Assembly: GCA_014529385.2 (NCBI GenBank)
Contig: CM043961.1
Coordinates: 12,074,478-12,138,477, forward strand
Direction of reading: 5' to 3'
DNA: 64,000 nt
Origin: Adiantum capillus-veneris
Lineage: Eukaryota > Streptophyta > Polypodiopsida > Polypodiales > Pteridaceae
The position numbers were made by a program, and so were the translations under genes. Shown one piece after another: positions 23,929 to 35,639 of this stretch; the stretch's first letter is position 1; each line of letters starts with the position of its first letter. The notes under the pieces were generated by a model. The model was not told the DNA's origin. It did no database searches and saw nothing but the letters and a program-made list of their open reading frames with translations.

Positions 23929-24399
23929 TCGATCAAGAGATCGAGAGATCTAATGAAGCACAAGCACAAAAATCATGCAGCTCTTTCTATATTATCCACA
24001 TTGTGTAGAATAATATGTTAGTGATGGAAGTTAGTAAGGGGATGGGTGACTGACCATGTTCAATCACTTGGCAATAGTGACCTTTATTTGGACAACCTCC
24101 CACTTAAAGGCCTATGTATCCCTAAGTAGAAAAGAAGTAATATGTACAAAACGTATACAAGTGTGAAGCATTCTAGTGGGCTTCACCTACACCCATCAAA
24201 TCAACACAATGTCCAAACCGCTCCAATGCTAGGCTCTTCAGAGCATTTGCAGAGTTCTCATTTGTATGAAATTTGGCTAGTCCAACCCACTTGTCTACAA
24301 GACATCTTGAATGAAGTGATACCTTACATCAATGTGTTTCATTTTTGCATGAAACATGGGATTATTTGCAAAAGAAATGGCACTCTAAGTATCACGATG
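23929..24399. other. No gene seen
   Basis: AT-rich DNA with short open frames only. Copia pol homology starts on its right side. Confidence 0.4.
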
Positions 24400-25430
24400 T
24401 AGCATTGGAGGATGACCTTTGCTTCTCAAATCTCCCACAAAAAATGGTAACCATACTTCTTCGTTGCTAGCATATGATGCTGCAACTTATAGTTAGACTT
24501 TGTAGTGGAAAAGGACGTGCAATTCTGAAGACATAAATCTAAGAAATAGCTCCTCTAGCAAATATGAAGACATATCTAGATGTAAACCTTGTGTTCTGTA
24601 CATTCCTTGCATAATCCACATATGCGAATCCAACAATAGATCGCGAAGTGTAAGCACTTGTTTGCTGTACCTTTCAAGTATCTGAGGATATACTTCACTA
24701 CTTCCCAATATTTCCTTATCATTATTTTCCATATGAGACTCACCACTCCCACTGAAAATGCAATATCTGGCCTCATTGCCACCATTGTATACCTACGACT
24801 ACCATCTACTGAGAAATGTGGCACCTTTGCCATCTCTTTCTTCTGAGCATCCAACTTAGGAGAATCGTTTTTGCTAAGTTTCACATATGTCAACAATGGG
24901 GTACTCAATGCATCTCCTTCTCCATATTGAAACAATGTACAACCTTTTGAATGTATGCTTCTTGAGACAACATAAGAATATTTTTTCTCTTGTCCTGTTG
25001 AGTATGTACATACCAAGAAAGTGACAAGCTTCTCCCAAATCCTTCACAACAAAGTTTGGACTCAACATTCTCTTCAATTTGGAAATTTCATGAATGGATT
25101 TTTTTGGCAGTATGCCTGTCATTGACATACAAACTGAGAATAAGCAATGAGCCATCACTGAATTTTCTTGTGTATAAGCAGTGATCCTCTTGAATTCTCC
25201 TGAGACTCCATGAATGTATCAAACTTTTGTTACCATTGCTTGGATCCTTGCGTCAAGTTGTAAAGAGCCTTCTTTAGTTTACATACTAAGTGCTCCCTAA
25301 CTTTAACCAAAAAACCCTCATGTTGCTGCATATATATGTCATCATGGAGATCTTCGTGAATGACAACCATCATCACATCCATTTAGACCAATTGCAATTC
25401 CTCAATAGCTACTCCAAATAGCTGTCATGT
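24400..25430 (-). pseudogene. Copia pol fragment: reverse transcriptase and RNase H start
   Basis: Read on the minus strand, LFSVCMSMTGILPKKSIHEISKLKRMLSPNFVVKDLGEACHFLGM is the copia reverse transcriptase region containing the LLYVDDMLI position (here LFSVCMSMTGI). It is followed by the GCTLFQYGEGDALSTPLL segment, then SRRYTMVAMRPDIAFSVGVVSL and VVKYILRYLKGTANKCLHF. Several frame changes and stops are present. The YVDD catalytic motif appears lost (YACQ and PVIDIQTEN readings in the region 25120-25140). It is separate from, and opposite to, the copia element at 21-22.8 kb. Confidence 0.75.
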
Positions 25431-25739
25431 TATAAAGTGTGTATATGTCTAGGTAATATCCCATAGAGCAAATTTCGACCTTTGTTTAAGCATGTGCAAT
25501 TCAAATTATCTAACCATTCAAAGCAGGCACCACTTCAATTAGAGAGTTTTTCATGTGGATGGAGGACAATAACCATTGCAAAGTTGATGCTTCAATACAT
25601 TTACTACAGTGAAAACAAAGATGTTGATATGAGATGTCTCCAAATTAAATACTCTGATGCATTTCTCAATGCCTTATGGAATGTATCATTTATTTTGATA
25701 TATATCAAGGAATTGCTATGATGGCCAAGCTTATCAGGT
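25431..25739. other. No gene seen
   Basis: One 79-codon plus-strand frame (25482-25721) is open but unrecognised and poor in coding signals. Confidence 0.4.
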
Positions 25740-26600
25740 ATATAATTTAGATGAAGAAGCCTCTATAGGAGGAAGATGATGCTGAAGCAGTTAAACCACC
25801 AAAGAAGAGGAAGGAGGGAGAGTCAAGTAAACAAGAAGGGTGCAATAAGAGGAGGAAGTAGGATCAACAAAAAAGTGAGAAAGAACAGAAAGAGGATCCC
25901 GATTACAAAGTTGAAGATTTTGAGGATTTGGAATCTCCTGGGGGGTCCACCTCAAAATATGTAAGTGTAGCACACGAGTTCACCCGAAGGGGGTTTTAAT
26001 ATACCAGAGAGTTACAAATTTACATGTACAAGAGGGGTTTAAACATGGAAAATTGAGAAAAAGTTACAAGTTTATGAAGGAAGGGTCTTTTAATTCATGA
26101 TGAAGTGTGTGTGTGTAGAGGGGTGTTAAAATACCCCTTGAACGTATGTGCTATAGGTATTTTTGAAAGGTGAACCCCCCGGGTGGAATTTGAGGCAATT
26201 TTGCAACAACCAGGACATGAACAATTTGAAGAGGAAGAGGTTGATATGAAAGAAGTAGATAAGGAGTTGATAGAGGAGGTAGGTGATGAAGAAAATAGGG
26301 AGGCAACATAGGAGGTAGGTGACGAGGCCAATATAGATGAGGAGGCAAAAAAGGTTGATCAAGAGGAGCCAAGGGCTGATCAAGAGGAACCAAAGGCTGA
26401 GAAAGATGAACCAAAGAAAGAGAAGGCAGGACAAGATGATTCAGATAAGCATGATAAACATGAAGAGTTAGTAGGGCAAGATGATTTAGAGAAGCATGAT
26501 ACAAAGGATGAGAAGGAAGGGTAAGATACAGAGGAGAAGCATGATGCATGGGAGTCCAAGGAAATGAGCCTTAAAGACACTAAACATAACAAGTAGATTT
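25740..26600 (+). pseudogene. Acidic/basic low-complexity coding remnant
   Basis: In the plus strand, pieces read KKRKEGESSKQEG then, from about 26200, a long Glu/Asp/Lys-rich series (EEEEVDMKEVDKELIEEV, DQEEPRADQEEPKAEKDEPKKEK, GQDDSDKHDKHEELVGQDD) broken by a few stops. The internal repeats QEEP and GQDD are evident. Such tracts occur in transposon-encoded and nuclear proteins. I cannot assign a family. Confidence 0.35.
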
Positions 26601-26970
26601 ATGGTGAATTATCTAGGAAATACCAGAGGACTGCTAGTGAAGAATGAGGTATTCACATTTATGAGTTTCATCATTTCAATTTGAGTGGATTATTACTCGG
26701 TGGTTTGGCCTTAATCCTCTTGTGAGGGTCTCTCCATGAGATGGCATATGATACTTTTTTGAAAATTAAAGAGGAGATGCTGCCCATTTTCTTATAGATG
26801 TAAGTAAAATATGAACTTCAAGGTTGTCAACTATGACATGTAGGTAAATATCTTCTTTTGTATGTACCTGACATGTTATATGGATAGTTAAAGTTTCAAA
26901 ATTGGACATTCATATGTAGGTGACAAGCATTCAAGAAACAAAGATCTCATTTTCTTGATATGTAGACATG
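26601..26970. other. No gene seen
   Basis: AT-rich DNA between the acidic remnant and the GA tract. Confidence 0.4.
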
Positions 26971-26974
26971 GTAC

Positions 26975-26975
<1 letters not shown>

Positions 26976-27056
<81 letters not shown>

Positions 27057-27240
27057 GAGGAGGAGGAGGAGGAGGAGGAGGAGAAGAGAGTTTTAACGTC
27101 ATAGGAAACTATCCCAAGAGATTTTAAAGATAGAGAGATAGAGAGAAAGAGAGAGAGATAGAGAGAGGGAGAGATAGAAAGAGGAAGAGAAAGAGAGGAA
27201 GATGGAGAGATAGAGAGAAAGAGAGAGAGGGAGAGTGTCA
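26976..27240. repeat. GA then GGA microsatellite and GAGATA-rich flank
   Basis: (GA)n runs from about 26976 to 27051, followed by about ten GGA triplets to 27081, then a degenerate purine-rich tract of GAGAGAAAG and GATAGAGA to about 27237. The shift from GA to GGA suggests slippage expansion from a shared seed. Confidence 0.9.
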
Positions 27241-27815
27241 TAAGTTGATGTGTAATGACCCCCTGCGGGTAGAGTGATGATGTGGTAGCTTGTACGGGGA
27301 GCATGCCATGTGGCAGCAATACAAAATTCCGCAAAATGCGTTGGCAGGCTCACATGGCATATTGTATGGATTTCCACGTTTCACCCTGGCTGCTTACATA
27401 TGGCAGGTCTGAATAGAATTTTGTCTTTTGTGCTAGCTGCTTTGGTAGTTTTTTGCGACATTTGCTTTTGAGATCCCTTGGTTTTGAGTTTAACTACTTT
27501 TTGGGCTCTGCTTTTGGCATCCCTTTGTAAGAATAAAGGAATCCAAGGGCCTTACTCTTCAGGGCATCTGGACGCAAAGCCTGAGACCCGCCTGAGAGCC
27601 GAGGACACATGGGAGTTGTACTTTGCAATGATTAATGAAAAAGAAATATAAAAAGGGACGCGAGTCTTTGGAGCCGTGGTTGACTATTGGGCTAAGAAAG
27701 CGACTTTGACGAATGAGAAGGGCAAAGAGATTGTCCTTGATGGGAAAAAATTGAAAGGTCGAATATGTTTGACCTAAAAAAGGAACGACAAGATTTTTTG
27801 CAATAAAGGCTGACT
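27241..27815 (+). other. Possible upstream gypsy coding remnant, unrecognised
   Basis: A plus-strand stretch at about 27560-27770 reads RLRAEDTWELYFAMINEKEI(stop)KGTRVFGAVVDYWAKKATLTNEKGKEIVLDGKKLKGRI, coding-like but unassigned. It sits just before gypsy RNase H sequence, so it may be a scrambled part of the same element. Confidence 0.3.
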
Positions 27816-29200
27816 GTTTCTTTGAGGGCGACGTTCGTAGCTTATCATATGCTGACTCAGAAAGGAGTTCCTTTTATTTGGGACCAACATAGATTGCAGC
27901 CTTTGAGACTCTCAAAGAAAACGTTTACTACTGGACCCGTGCTGGCCTTACCAAACTTGCAAAAGACATTCAAAATTTATTGTGATGCTTATGGTCGTAG
28001 TTTGGGAGCAATCTTGATGCAAGAAGGCTATGTAATTGCTTATGAGAGTAGGATGTTTTTACGTCCTAAAATGGTTGCATAGATTTATGAAAAAGAGCTA
28101 TTGGCAGTGATTTAGCAAAATTTACTCTTACTCAGTGGCGACACTATTTACTCGGAGCTCATTATACCGTCTTTACGAATCATTAGAGTTTACACTACTT
28201 CTTGTCATAGAAGCACTTTTTGGAAAAGTAGACTCGACAGGCTACCCTCTTGTCACAGTTTCACTTCCAGATTGTCCACGTTCAAGGACACAAAAATTTA
28301 ATGGACAATGCATTGTCTCAAAAGCCCTTGGTTCTGGCTATTTCCACGATTCATCACATAAGCTTCGAGGATATGGTTGATGAGTATGCCACGGATCCTG
28401 ACTTTGTTGATATTTTTTCTAGGATACAATGATGAGGAGACAATTTCGGCTATTCCATACAGGATGGCTATTTGATGCGGAAAACAATGTTGTGTGTTAC
28501 ATAGCCCTCGAGGGAAAAGGTTTTGACAGAGTGCCATTGTCACCTTTTATAGGCCACCATAACTAGATACTACCTTGAAGGGTGTGGATCATTACTTCTA
28601 TTGGCCGATGCTTAAAAAGGACGTGGATGACTTTGTTCTTAGTTGTTTAGTATGCTAAAAGGTCAATTTTTTAGAGGCATCAGGCACACGGACTCTTACA
28701 ACCTTTACCCATTCCCACCCGCACCTGGGAAAGCATTGTGATGGATTTCATGTTTGATCTCCCCAAGACTCAAAGTGGGCATGATGGCATTTGGAAAGTC
28801 ATTGAAAGATTCAATAAACAAGCCCACTTCATTTCAATAAAGAAGATAGTTAAGCCTGATCATTTGGCCAAATTGTTTGTCTCTACAGATTTTCTGAATA
28901 TATGGCATGCCCGAGTCCATTGCTTTAAATAGAGATCCTCGGTTGTTTTGGAGGTCCATCTAGCAGAACATTGGCATGCAATTGCAGTTCTTGTCCTCGT
29001 TCCACTCGCAGATAGATGGAAAATTTGAGATAGCCAATTCAATCGAAGTGGATTTATTGAAGTCTTATATTTTGAATCAAAAGAATTAATGGGAGAAGTA
29101 TTTTCCCTTGGTGGAGTTCACATACAACAACACACAGGGAAGGCGCCATTTGAAGTAATGGAGGGTGCTAAGAAGGTTCCTCAATTTCTAAGCACCAAAG
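27816..29200 (+). pseudogene. Ty3/gypsy pol remnant: RNase H and integrase
   Basis: Frame pieces include VLALPNLQKTFKIYCDAYGRSLGAILMQEGYVIAYESR (RNase H start), FHFQIVHVQGHKNLMDNALSQKP (end of RNase H), a decayed H2C2 zinc-binding piece ending VLSCLVC, and the integrase core LPIPTRTWESIVMDFMFDLPKTQSGHDGIWKVIERFNKQAHFI. Integrase then degrades, with stops near 28930. Multiple frame changes mean it cannot make a product. No flanking LTRs are recognisable. Confidence 0.8.
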
Positions 29201-29279
29201 ACAAGATTCTTTGAAGTAGAATTTAATTTTATTTCTTTTTTAACATTCTAGATGGCATGGAAGGCCATCTAGCCGTTTA

Positions 29280-29880
29280 GAGGAGCAGAGTTCTTCCTCT
29301 TTTGTTGATAGTGACCAGGTCAACAAGAAAACCAAGGAGTTCAAGGAAGGGAGTCAGGCCGTCAAATTTGAGACGTTTTCAGACTACCCGGACACCCATC
29401 TAGCCCTTGAGTTTGTACAACTATTTGACTTCGCCTTCTCTAGAGGACAATTCTCAAAATATTCCAGGGTGCGAAAGGCAACATCTTACTTAAAAGGAAA
29501 TATACTGACATGGTGGTCTACTCTATTGTTGTGCAAAGAAGCACTTGCGATGTGATTAAAATTCAAGGCAATTTTCACGTCAACTTGGATATCAGATGAA
29601 TATGCAACAGATGTCATCATAGCACGACTTGGCATCACTTGAAAATGACTAAGAACGATCCATTGGATGACTACTGCCAGAGGTTTTGGGATACTTATTT
29701 GCCAGCGTCTTCATTTTGGAAGATTACATGAAAGACCAAATTGGGCAGTTTTCTTGTGGCTTGCTAAAAGAGATTTGAGACTTTTGTCTGAACTAGAAGT
29801 CTACCTCTATTTAGAGACTTTACTGACTTAGTGTTCACCAAATTAAATTGGCTTATCTTATCAACAAACTGACGTGTTGT
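29280..29880 (+). pseudogene. Gypsy-type gag remnant
   Basis: A plus-strand segment reads FSDYPDTHLALEFVQLFDFAFSRGQFSKYSRVRKATSYLKGNILTWWSTLLL, the fold and tryptophan pattern of plant gypsy gag. It is followed by KNDPLDDYCQRFWD. It lies downstream of pol, so it is either rearranged or from a second element. Confidence 0.55.
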
Positions 29881-30074
29881 AGTGGAAAACTGATAAAAAC
29901 CTAGAGGAGAAGCATCCTCTAATCAACAAACCAACTTTTATTTTGGTCGCTCTAAATCTGCTTAGGGTTTGGCAATTTCAATCCGCTTAGGGCCAGATAG
30001 CTATTTTCAAACTTATGTGTTAAATGGTATATATTGTAATAACATACCACACTCAATATTAACTATTAATTTGT

Positions 30075-30236
30075 TGTGTAATCTCTAGAATACTTATGGA
30101 TGATAGATGGCATGTCCCACCCTTGTGTGCTATGTAAGCATCAAATTATAAGTTATGGATGTTGTGTAGTCTCTAGAATACATATGGATGATAGGATGGC
30201 ATGTCCCACCCTTGTGTGCTATGTAAGCATCAAATC
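30075..30236. repeat. Direct duplication of about 65 bp, offset about 90 bp
   Basis: GGATGATAG(GA)TGGCATGTCCCACCCTTGTGTGCTATGTAAGCATCAAAT appears at about 30099 and again at about 30187, with CTCTAGAATAC before each. It lies within the first decayed CACTA element, where HPCVLCKHQ is coded twice. Confidence 0.8.
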
Positions 30237-31800
30237 TTACAAAAACGAAAGATTTGTAATCATACACAAAAATGGTGTTTTTCTTATAGAGCAACTACAA
30301 GATTTGTGTTATCAATCTCATGTTCCAAAGAGACTAGGTCAACCCCCACTCTTAGACATTGTTCCAATTTCATCACGGACTCAAAAAAGGAGGCGAATAT
30401 CAAATGAACCGTCACTAATGGAGTCTACCCCACCAACACTTGATGCCACATCCCAAGAAGTTGAGATGAAATAAATGTTGGATGCCTTCTTTGACATGGA
30501 CACCATCATTGAAAGCCAAGGTGGAGAAAGCATTTAAGGAAACACTACCTCTCAACCTCAATTATCATGTCCACACTGGTAGCATGAGAATGATGAGGAG
30601 GAAGGAGATATTATGCAAACTCTTGCCTGCATGCTGCTTTACAATGGTGCCAAAATTTCTCTTCTTTGTACAACTTTGGCAATGTTTAATCAAAAATCTA
30701 TTTATGGATAGTCTGTCACGAGTGCCACAGAGATTTTCATGTAAATATATGACATACTAAGTTACCTTCAACTCAAAGTGCTTGTTGAAATTGTTTGAGT
30801 GGTATTGACAGATTGCATATCAAGCAGATTTTTCCAGAAGACAACCACATGCACCCTACTTGACCTGCTACCAAACAGCTTCTTACAAACTTGGGAATGG
30901 ATTATAATAAAATCCATGCATGCCCTAATGATTGTGTACTCTTCCAAAATGAGTATGAGTATTTAGAACAGTGTCCCAAATGTGGATCAAATAGGTATAG
31001 AGAGGACACACAAGGAAAATTTGTCCCTGCAAAGATTCTACGTCACTTTCCAATCATTACAAGAATAAAGAGCATGTTCACGTGCAATTCTTTACCAGCT
31101 TTGATGACATGGCATAAAAACAGTAGATCCATAGATGATGTGGTGCGGGTGCCTATTCTCTTGCATGGAAGCACATAGAAGAAAGATGGTTTGCATTTAA
31201 AGAAGAACATTGTTGTGTTCGTTTTGGTTTAGCAAAGGATGGAGTGAACCCATTTGGATTTTGGAGTTCCTCATGGAGAACATGGCCTATTTTCTTGGTG
31301 AACAAATTTATCTTACCAAATTCCATAAAAGATTGTCTGACGTATAACATTAGAAACACAATTTATAAGAGTAGTGAGTTAGTGCATTGGATCTCATCAA
31401 AAGAGATCAGGAAGAGACATTGTAGATGTAGCTCGCTTAAATGCTACACCTGTTGTGTGTATGGTGGAGAATTATTTTCCAACAAACATTCTTACTATCC
31501 AAATGCCTTTACTTGTGCATGTGGTTGATGAAGTTGCAATAGCTGGGATGGTCCATTACAGGTGGATGTTCTTCTTGCAGACATTCATGAAGACTTAAAA
31601 AAGGTTCATTCATCAAAGGGATTGCCTTGAGGGTAGCATAACCAAAAGATAACTTGTGTAGGAGTCTCTTGTTTTTATAAATGAGTTTTTGGGTTCAATT
31701 GACCCAAAGATGACTCGAATGTGAACTTTTGAGACAAATGACAAGGTAACTACGGAGGAGCCATAAGGACAGGGCATCATGAGGAAGATGAATGTCAAAA
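30085..31800 (+). pseudogene. CACTA transposase tnpD remnant (element 0)
   Basis: The order of pieces matches plant En/Spm TnpD. A Cys-rich transposase-associated segment (HPCVLCKHQILQK) comes first, then a linker. The tnp2 hallmark MDYNKIHACPNDCVLFQNEYEYLEQCPKCGSNRY lies at 30897-30995, followed by KILRHFPIITRIKSMFTCNSLPALMTWH. A DUF4218-like piece reads LPNSIKDCLTYNIRNTIYKSSELVHWIS (31310-31395), then VEYYFPTNILTIQMPLLVHVVDEV in shifted frames. The central nuclease part between 31250 and 31300 is deleted. TnpD would cut at the element ends; this copy is dead. Confidence 0.8.
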
Positions 31801-32855
31801 TGCATAAAAGGTGGAATGAGAAATATGAAGTGGAAAAGCAACAATGTTTGGCTGATCAGTTGCAATTCAAGCACAATTAGAAATATTTCCTTTCTAGATC
31901 ATCTTCAAAAATTGCCAGACTTTCCTATTGGATGTTGGCTAGCTAGATGCAACAATTTTGAAGGAAAAGGGAAATGGAGTATTGATTTACTGAAGGAGAA
32001 GAGGAGATATTGGGATGCGATTGGCATGTATATATTTTACTTGCTTCTTATTTTTAACTACATGAAAATATTTCTATAGTAAGTATGATAGTTTTCTATG
32101 TGCTTGTAGTATGACAAATACGGAGCATTGTGGTCACATGGGGGACACTTTAGAGGGCAACGGATAGATGAACAAAAGGTCACCTTTGATAGTGGTGTCA
32201 AGGAAAGCTTTGTTCGAGAAAGTCGGAGTAGTGCCAGGGATGACAGTACACAAACTGGCCAGCTTGAATACTTTGGCTACATCTAAGACATCTTGAAAAT
32301 TATCTTTAGAGAGTTTGACATTTATATTTTTGATGTGAAGTGGTTCAAGGTTATTATTAGTGGTCCCAATGCAAGTGTGCATGCAGATAGGAGTGGACTA
32401 AGTCAAGTGAACTCTAGGCGGGTGTCGATAGATGCGGGATACATTTTTACTTTTGTAGCATTATGAACAGGTTGTGTTTATCACACATCCACTATGGAAT
32501 GAAAAAGAAGAAGATGATTTGTCTAAATTGAACTGGCTCTTTATTGTCCAAGTTGCTCCATAGAGTGAATAAGTGTGTGAAAGATTGGAGGTTGAGGACA
32601 AAGAGACACATTAGCAATGTGCACATTTGTAGATGATCAGGATGAGGATATCAAGCTTAAAGTTGGTGCTTCTGGTGAGAAAATGTTTCAACCTTAACAT
32701 GAGCGATCTGATATACAGAGATAGATGCACAGATGGATGGAGCCGTGGAGTTTAATGGCAAAGATGTAGAAGTTCAGATAGAGATAGATGTCTTTTGCGC
32801 ATCAGCTCTCATAGAAGATGAGAGATTGACTAGAATTTAGTTTTTGCAGCCATGG
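31801..32855. other. No recognisable gene; interior of decayed CACTA element
   Basis: Only short fragments are open. Position between tnpD-like and tnpA-like remnants suggests it is the tnpD tail plus intergenic DNA of element 0. Confidence 0.35.
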
Positions 32856-33520
32856 CAGATTGACGAGGAGCCATACTCTTCGAGCTTCAGCTTTCCAATT
32901 ACTCTAGCCGACAGGTCACCTGAGCAAATCACTACAATTTTCTCATACTTTATCCTTGGGCAGTGTGCATATGCAAATACATTTTGGAGAGCTAGTCCTT
33001 CTAGACCAGATATAGATGCTCTGGCTCCTACGACCAGTGTGCCAGTTACACCGACTAGCTGTGCCACCTACGACAAATGTCCCAGTTACATCGATGAGTT
33101 GAGCTACACCAAAGAGTGCACTCTCTCATTTTCTTCAAGATGATACAGGTATTGTCGTTCTTTTGACGATGATTGTTGTGGTAGTGGTGCTATCAATGCG
33201 TCTACACCACCAAGAGAGCATCCACCTCTCTCTTTAGTAGAGAGTACACCACTTAGCACACCTTGTACACCTTGGAGATCACATGAGTTTGATCCTAGCA
33301 AGGTGTACAAGACTAGGGATGGGACATTGGTTATGAAAAAGGCCGGAAAGGCCATGTGACAAAGGGACCAATAGCTCTGTATGGCGTAGTTTGGCACTCT
33401 GTGATGGAACATTGGGATGCTCAGGATAAGGAGAGGAAGAATTACATCATTGATACCATTCGCAGAGAGTACATGTAGCAGATGGGTCTCGAGCGGGTCA
33501 CTTAAAAATTATGTGACTAT
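32856..33520 (+). pseudogene. CACTA tnpA-like remnant (element 0)
   Basis: The plus strand reads STPPREHPPLSLVESTPLSTPCTPW...EFDPSKVYKTRDGTLVMKKAGKAM, then LYGVVWHSVMEHWDAQDKERKNYIIDTIRREYM. The Thr-Pro-rich start, the short strand with a DG turn, and a helical region with W and basic residues follow the same plan as the tnpA genes at 40.4-41.3 and 47.6-48.9 kb. Homology is by architecture and weak in sequence. Confidence 0.4.
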
Positions 33521-33810
33521 CACGTGAGTGTAGCAAAAGGGGCTGTTAAATTTATTTTTTTCTCACATTTTCACATACTGAAGGGTATCGTAAATTGGAA
33601 TTGGAAAAAAAAAATTACAGGTTGAATAGGAAAAGGGTGTATTTTATTTGTCAAAAATTCAAAGATAAGGAGTTTTAGAAATAGTCCTTGAACGCACGTG
33701 ATATACATAATTCAGACATAGTGAACCCCTCAAGAGATGGGCACAATCCAGTCTCCAATGATTGGATCCTTAGCATGGCTATTGCGAAGATGTCACATCA
33801 TTGATCAGAG
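33521..33810. other. No gene seen
   Basis: AT-rich DNA with a polyA/T-rich patch at 33555-33630. Nothing recognisable. Confidence 0.35.
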
Positions 33811-34110
33811 GTAAGAGACAGATACAAAAATAATGAGTCAAAGTCAATATGGCTAGACACAGAGGAGTGGGTAGGGATCGCACGAGAGAAGCAGGAGTAT
33901 CTTGACAGAGGCAAGAGATACATACAAGAATAATGAGCCAAATCCAATATGGTTAGACACAGAGGAGTGGGTAGGTATCACACGAGAGAAGCAGGAGCAT
34001 CTTGACAGAGGCAAGAGATAGATACAAGAATAATGAGCCAAAGCCAATATGGTTAGACACAAAGGAGTGGGTAGGGATCGCATGAGAGAAGCAGGAGCAT
34101 CCTGACTCGT
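33811..34110. repeat. 100-bp tandem repeat, three copies
   Basis: AGGAGTGGGTAGG recurs at 33862, 33962 and 34062, exactly 100 bp apart. Each unit reads GACAGAGGCAAGAGATA, ATACAAGAATAATGAG, CAATATGG, TAGACACA. In one frame the unit gives a NESKSIWLDTEEWVGIAREKQ-like peptide. It may derive from the tnpA 3' region, but with a 100-bp unit the frame shifts in every copy, so it does not code as a repeat. Confidence 0.85.
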
Positions 34111-34489
34111 TTCAGCAATAGAGAGATGCAGCTAGAGCACACCTGGAGTCTATATGATTGTCTCATCTTAAGAGTGGAGGCTACGAGACTCTTCAACATG
34201 AGTTTGTAAGTGTCATATAATATTTAAATAGCATATGTACATATTTTCTTTTAATATTTATCTTATGGTTAAGAGCTTATCTTACATGAACTTGCCATGA
34301 AGTAGATTTTGACACGTCAAGAAGAAAAACATGGATTCTCCATGGATTCCATCATGAATTGTCAAGTCTTTTGTGCAAGTTTCAGGATGAGGGAGAGGTT
34401 GTTGATTGTGAGGCATTATCTTGACAAGTATAATTTATGTATATGTTTTCATTCAGTACAGTTCATGTATAATTAATTATGGTTATGCT
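34111..34489. other. No gene seen
   Basis: AT-rich DNA leading into the TTATGG-type satellite. Confidence 0.35.
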
Positions 34490-35255
34490 TTTGATTTATG
34501 TATACTTAGATGTCGGCTATGATTCTGGTTATATTCATGTATACTCAATTTTGGTTTTGGTAATGATTATGAACATTGTTATGGTTATGGTTATGGTTTT
34601 GATCGTGGCCATGGTTATGGAATTGACGTTTGGTTAAGGTTTTGAAAATTTGTTATGGTTATGATTATGGTTTCCAAATCTTGTAATGTTATGGTTATGG
34701 TTTTGAAATCATGTTATGATTATGATTATGGTTATGGTTTGAAAATCTGGTTATGGTTTTGGAATCATGTTATGGTTATGGCTTTGGGATCCACTTAAGG
34801 TTATGGTAATGGATTTGGAGTCATCTTATGGTCGTGGTTATGGAATTTCTCCTTGGTTATGGTTTTGGAATCATGTTATGATTATGGTTATGGAATCATG
34901 TTATGTTATGGTTATGGTTATGGTTTTGAAATCATGTTATGGTCATAAATATGGAATTGCTCTTTGGGTATGGTTATGGTTATGGTTTCAAGAGCTTGTG
35001 ATGGTTATGGTTATGGTTTTTAGAATCATGTTATGTTCATGGTTATGGTTTGAGAATGTGGTTATGGTTATAGAATCTTGTTATGGTTATGGTTTGCAAA
35101 TCTTGTTATGGTTATGATTTTGGAATTTTGCTATCATTATGGTTTGCAAATCTTGTGATGGTTATGGTATGCAAATCTTGTTATGGTTATGGTTTGTGAA
35201 TCTTATCATGGTTATTGTTTGGGAATCTTGTTATGGTAATGGTTACATTGTCAAT
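34490..35255. repeat. TTATGG-type degenerate satellite (about 760 bp)
   Basis: The hexamer TTATGG, often in runs of two to four, is interspersed with TTTTGGAATCATG and TTTGCAAATCTTG spacers of 12-15 bp. One strand is G/T-rich, like a telomere, but the hexamer is not the plant TTTAGGG. Long plus-strand frames here (LWLWDPLKVMVMD-type) are repeat artefacts. Confidence 0.85.
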
Positions 35256-35301
35256 TTGTACTCATAGTACTGGTCAATTTTTAGCCAAAATGTAGGTGGA
35301 G

Positions 35302-35390
35302 TGCAGTTGCTTTGCACTCTTCTTTTTGAGTAGAGAGGACTGATTTTTGGTGCTGCATTACATGCAACACCGACTGCTAGTCCTCTCTGC
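35302..35390. other. Two adjacent perfect stem-loops
   Basis: Hairpin 1 is GAGTGCA-GTTGCTT-TGCACTC at about 35300-35320. Hairpin 2 has the outer stem AGAGAGGACT (35332-35341) pairing with AGTCCTCTCT (35379-35388) and an inner stem GGTGcTGCAT pairing with ATGCAaCACC. Such structures mark transposon ends or structured RNAs. Confidence 0.6.
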
Positions 35391-35399
35391 TTCAAAATT

Positions 35400-35600
35400 T
35401 TTATAGGTTTTGGCATCGGTATAGGCATCTATATAGGCGTCGGTATGCACTGAGGAATTTGTCGGAATAAGAATTAGTACATTCCAATGCCTATATCAAT
35501 GCATTACATATCGACGCTTATTTTGACAGTATGATACCAACGCATATATCGATGCTTTGGAATTTTACAACCCGTATATTTATGTTGGTCTATGTGTTAG
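35400..35600. repeat. Subterminal-type GGCRTCGGTATA repeats in both orientations
   Basis: The forward copies GGCATCGGTATA, GGCATCTATATA and GGCGTCGGTAT at 35408-35445 are followed by reverse copies TATATCAATGC, ATATCGACGC and ATATATCGATGC at about 35490-35560. The plan matches the subterminal clusters of elements 1 and 2 (GCGTCGCTAT), so this may be the 3' end of element 0. No CACTA terminus was found. Confidence 0.45.
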
Positions 35601-35639
35601 TATTTGTGCGACATGTTAAAGTGTTTTCTTCCTCCAATA

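Noticed and set aside
26126-26592. Minus-strand frames opposite the acidic remnant
   Set aside because: They are shadows of the Glu/Lys-rich plus-strand coding (Ser/Leu/Pro on the antisense).
34767-35117. 116-codon frame LWLWDPLKVMVMD
   Set aside because: Produced by the TTATGG satellite.
34490-35255. Interstitial telomere
   Set aside because: Hexamer TTATGG is not a known plant telomere repeat, and the tract is inside a transposon remnant.
35300-35390. Helitron 3' end (hairpin before CTRR)
   Set aside because: A hairpin is present but no CTRR terminus follows it at the expected distance, and no TC 5' end was identified.
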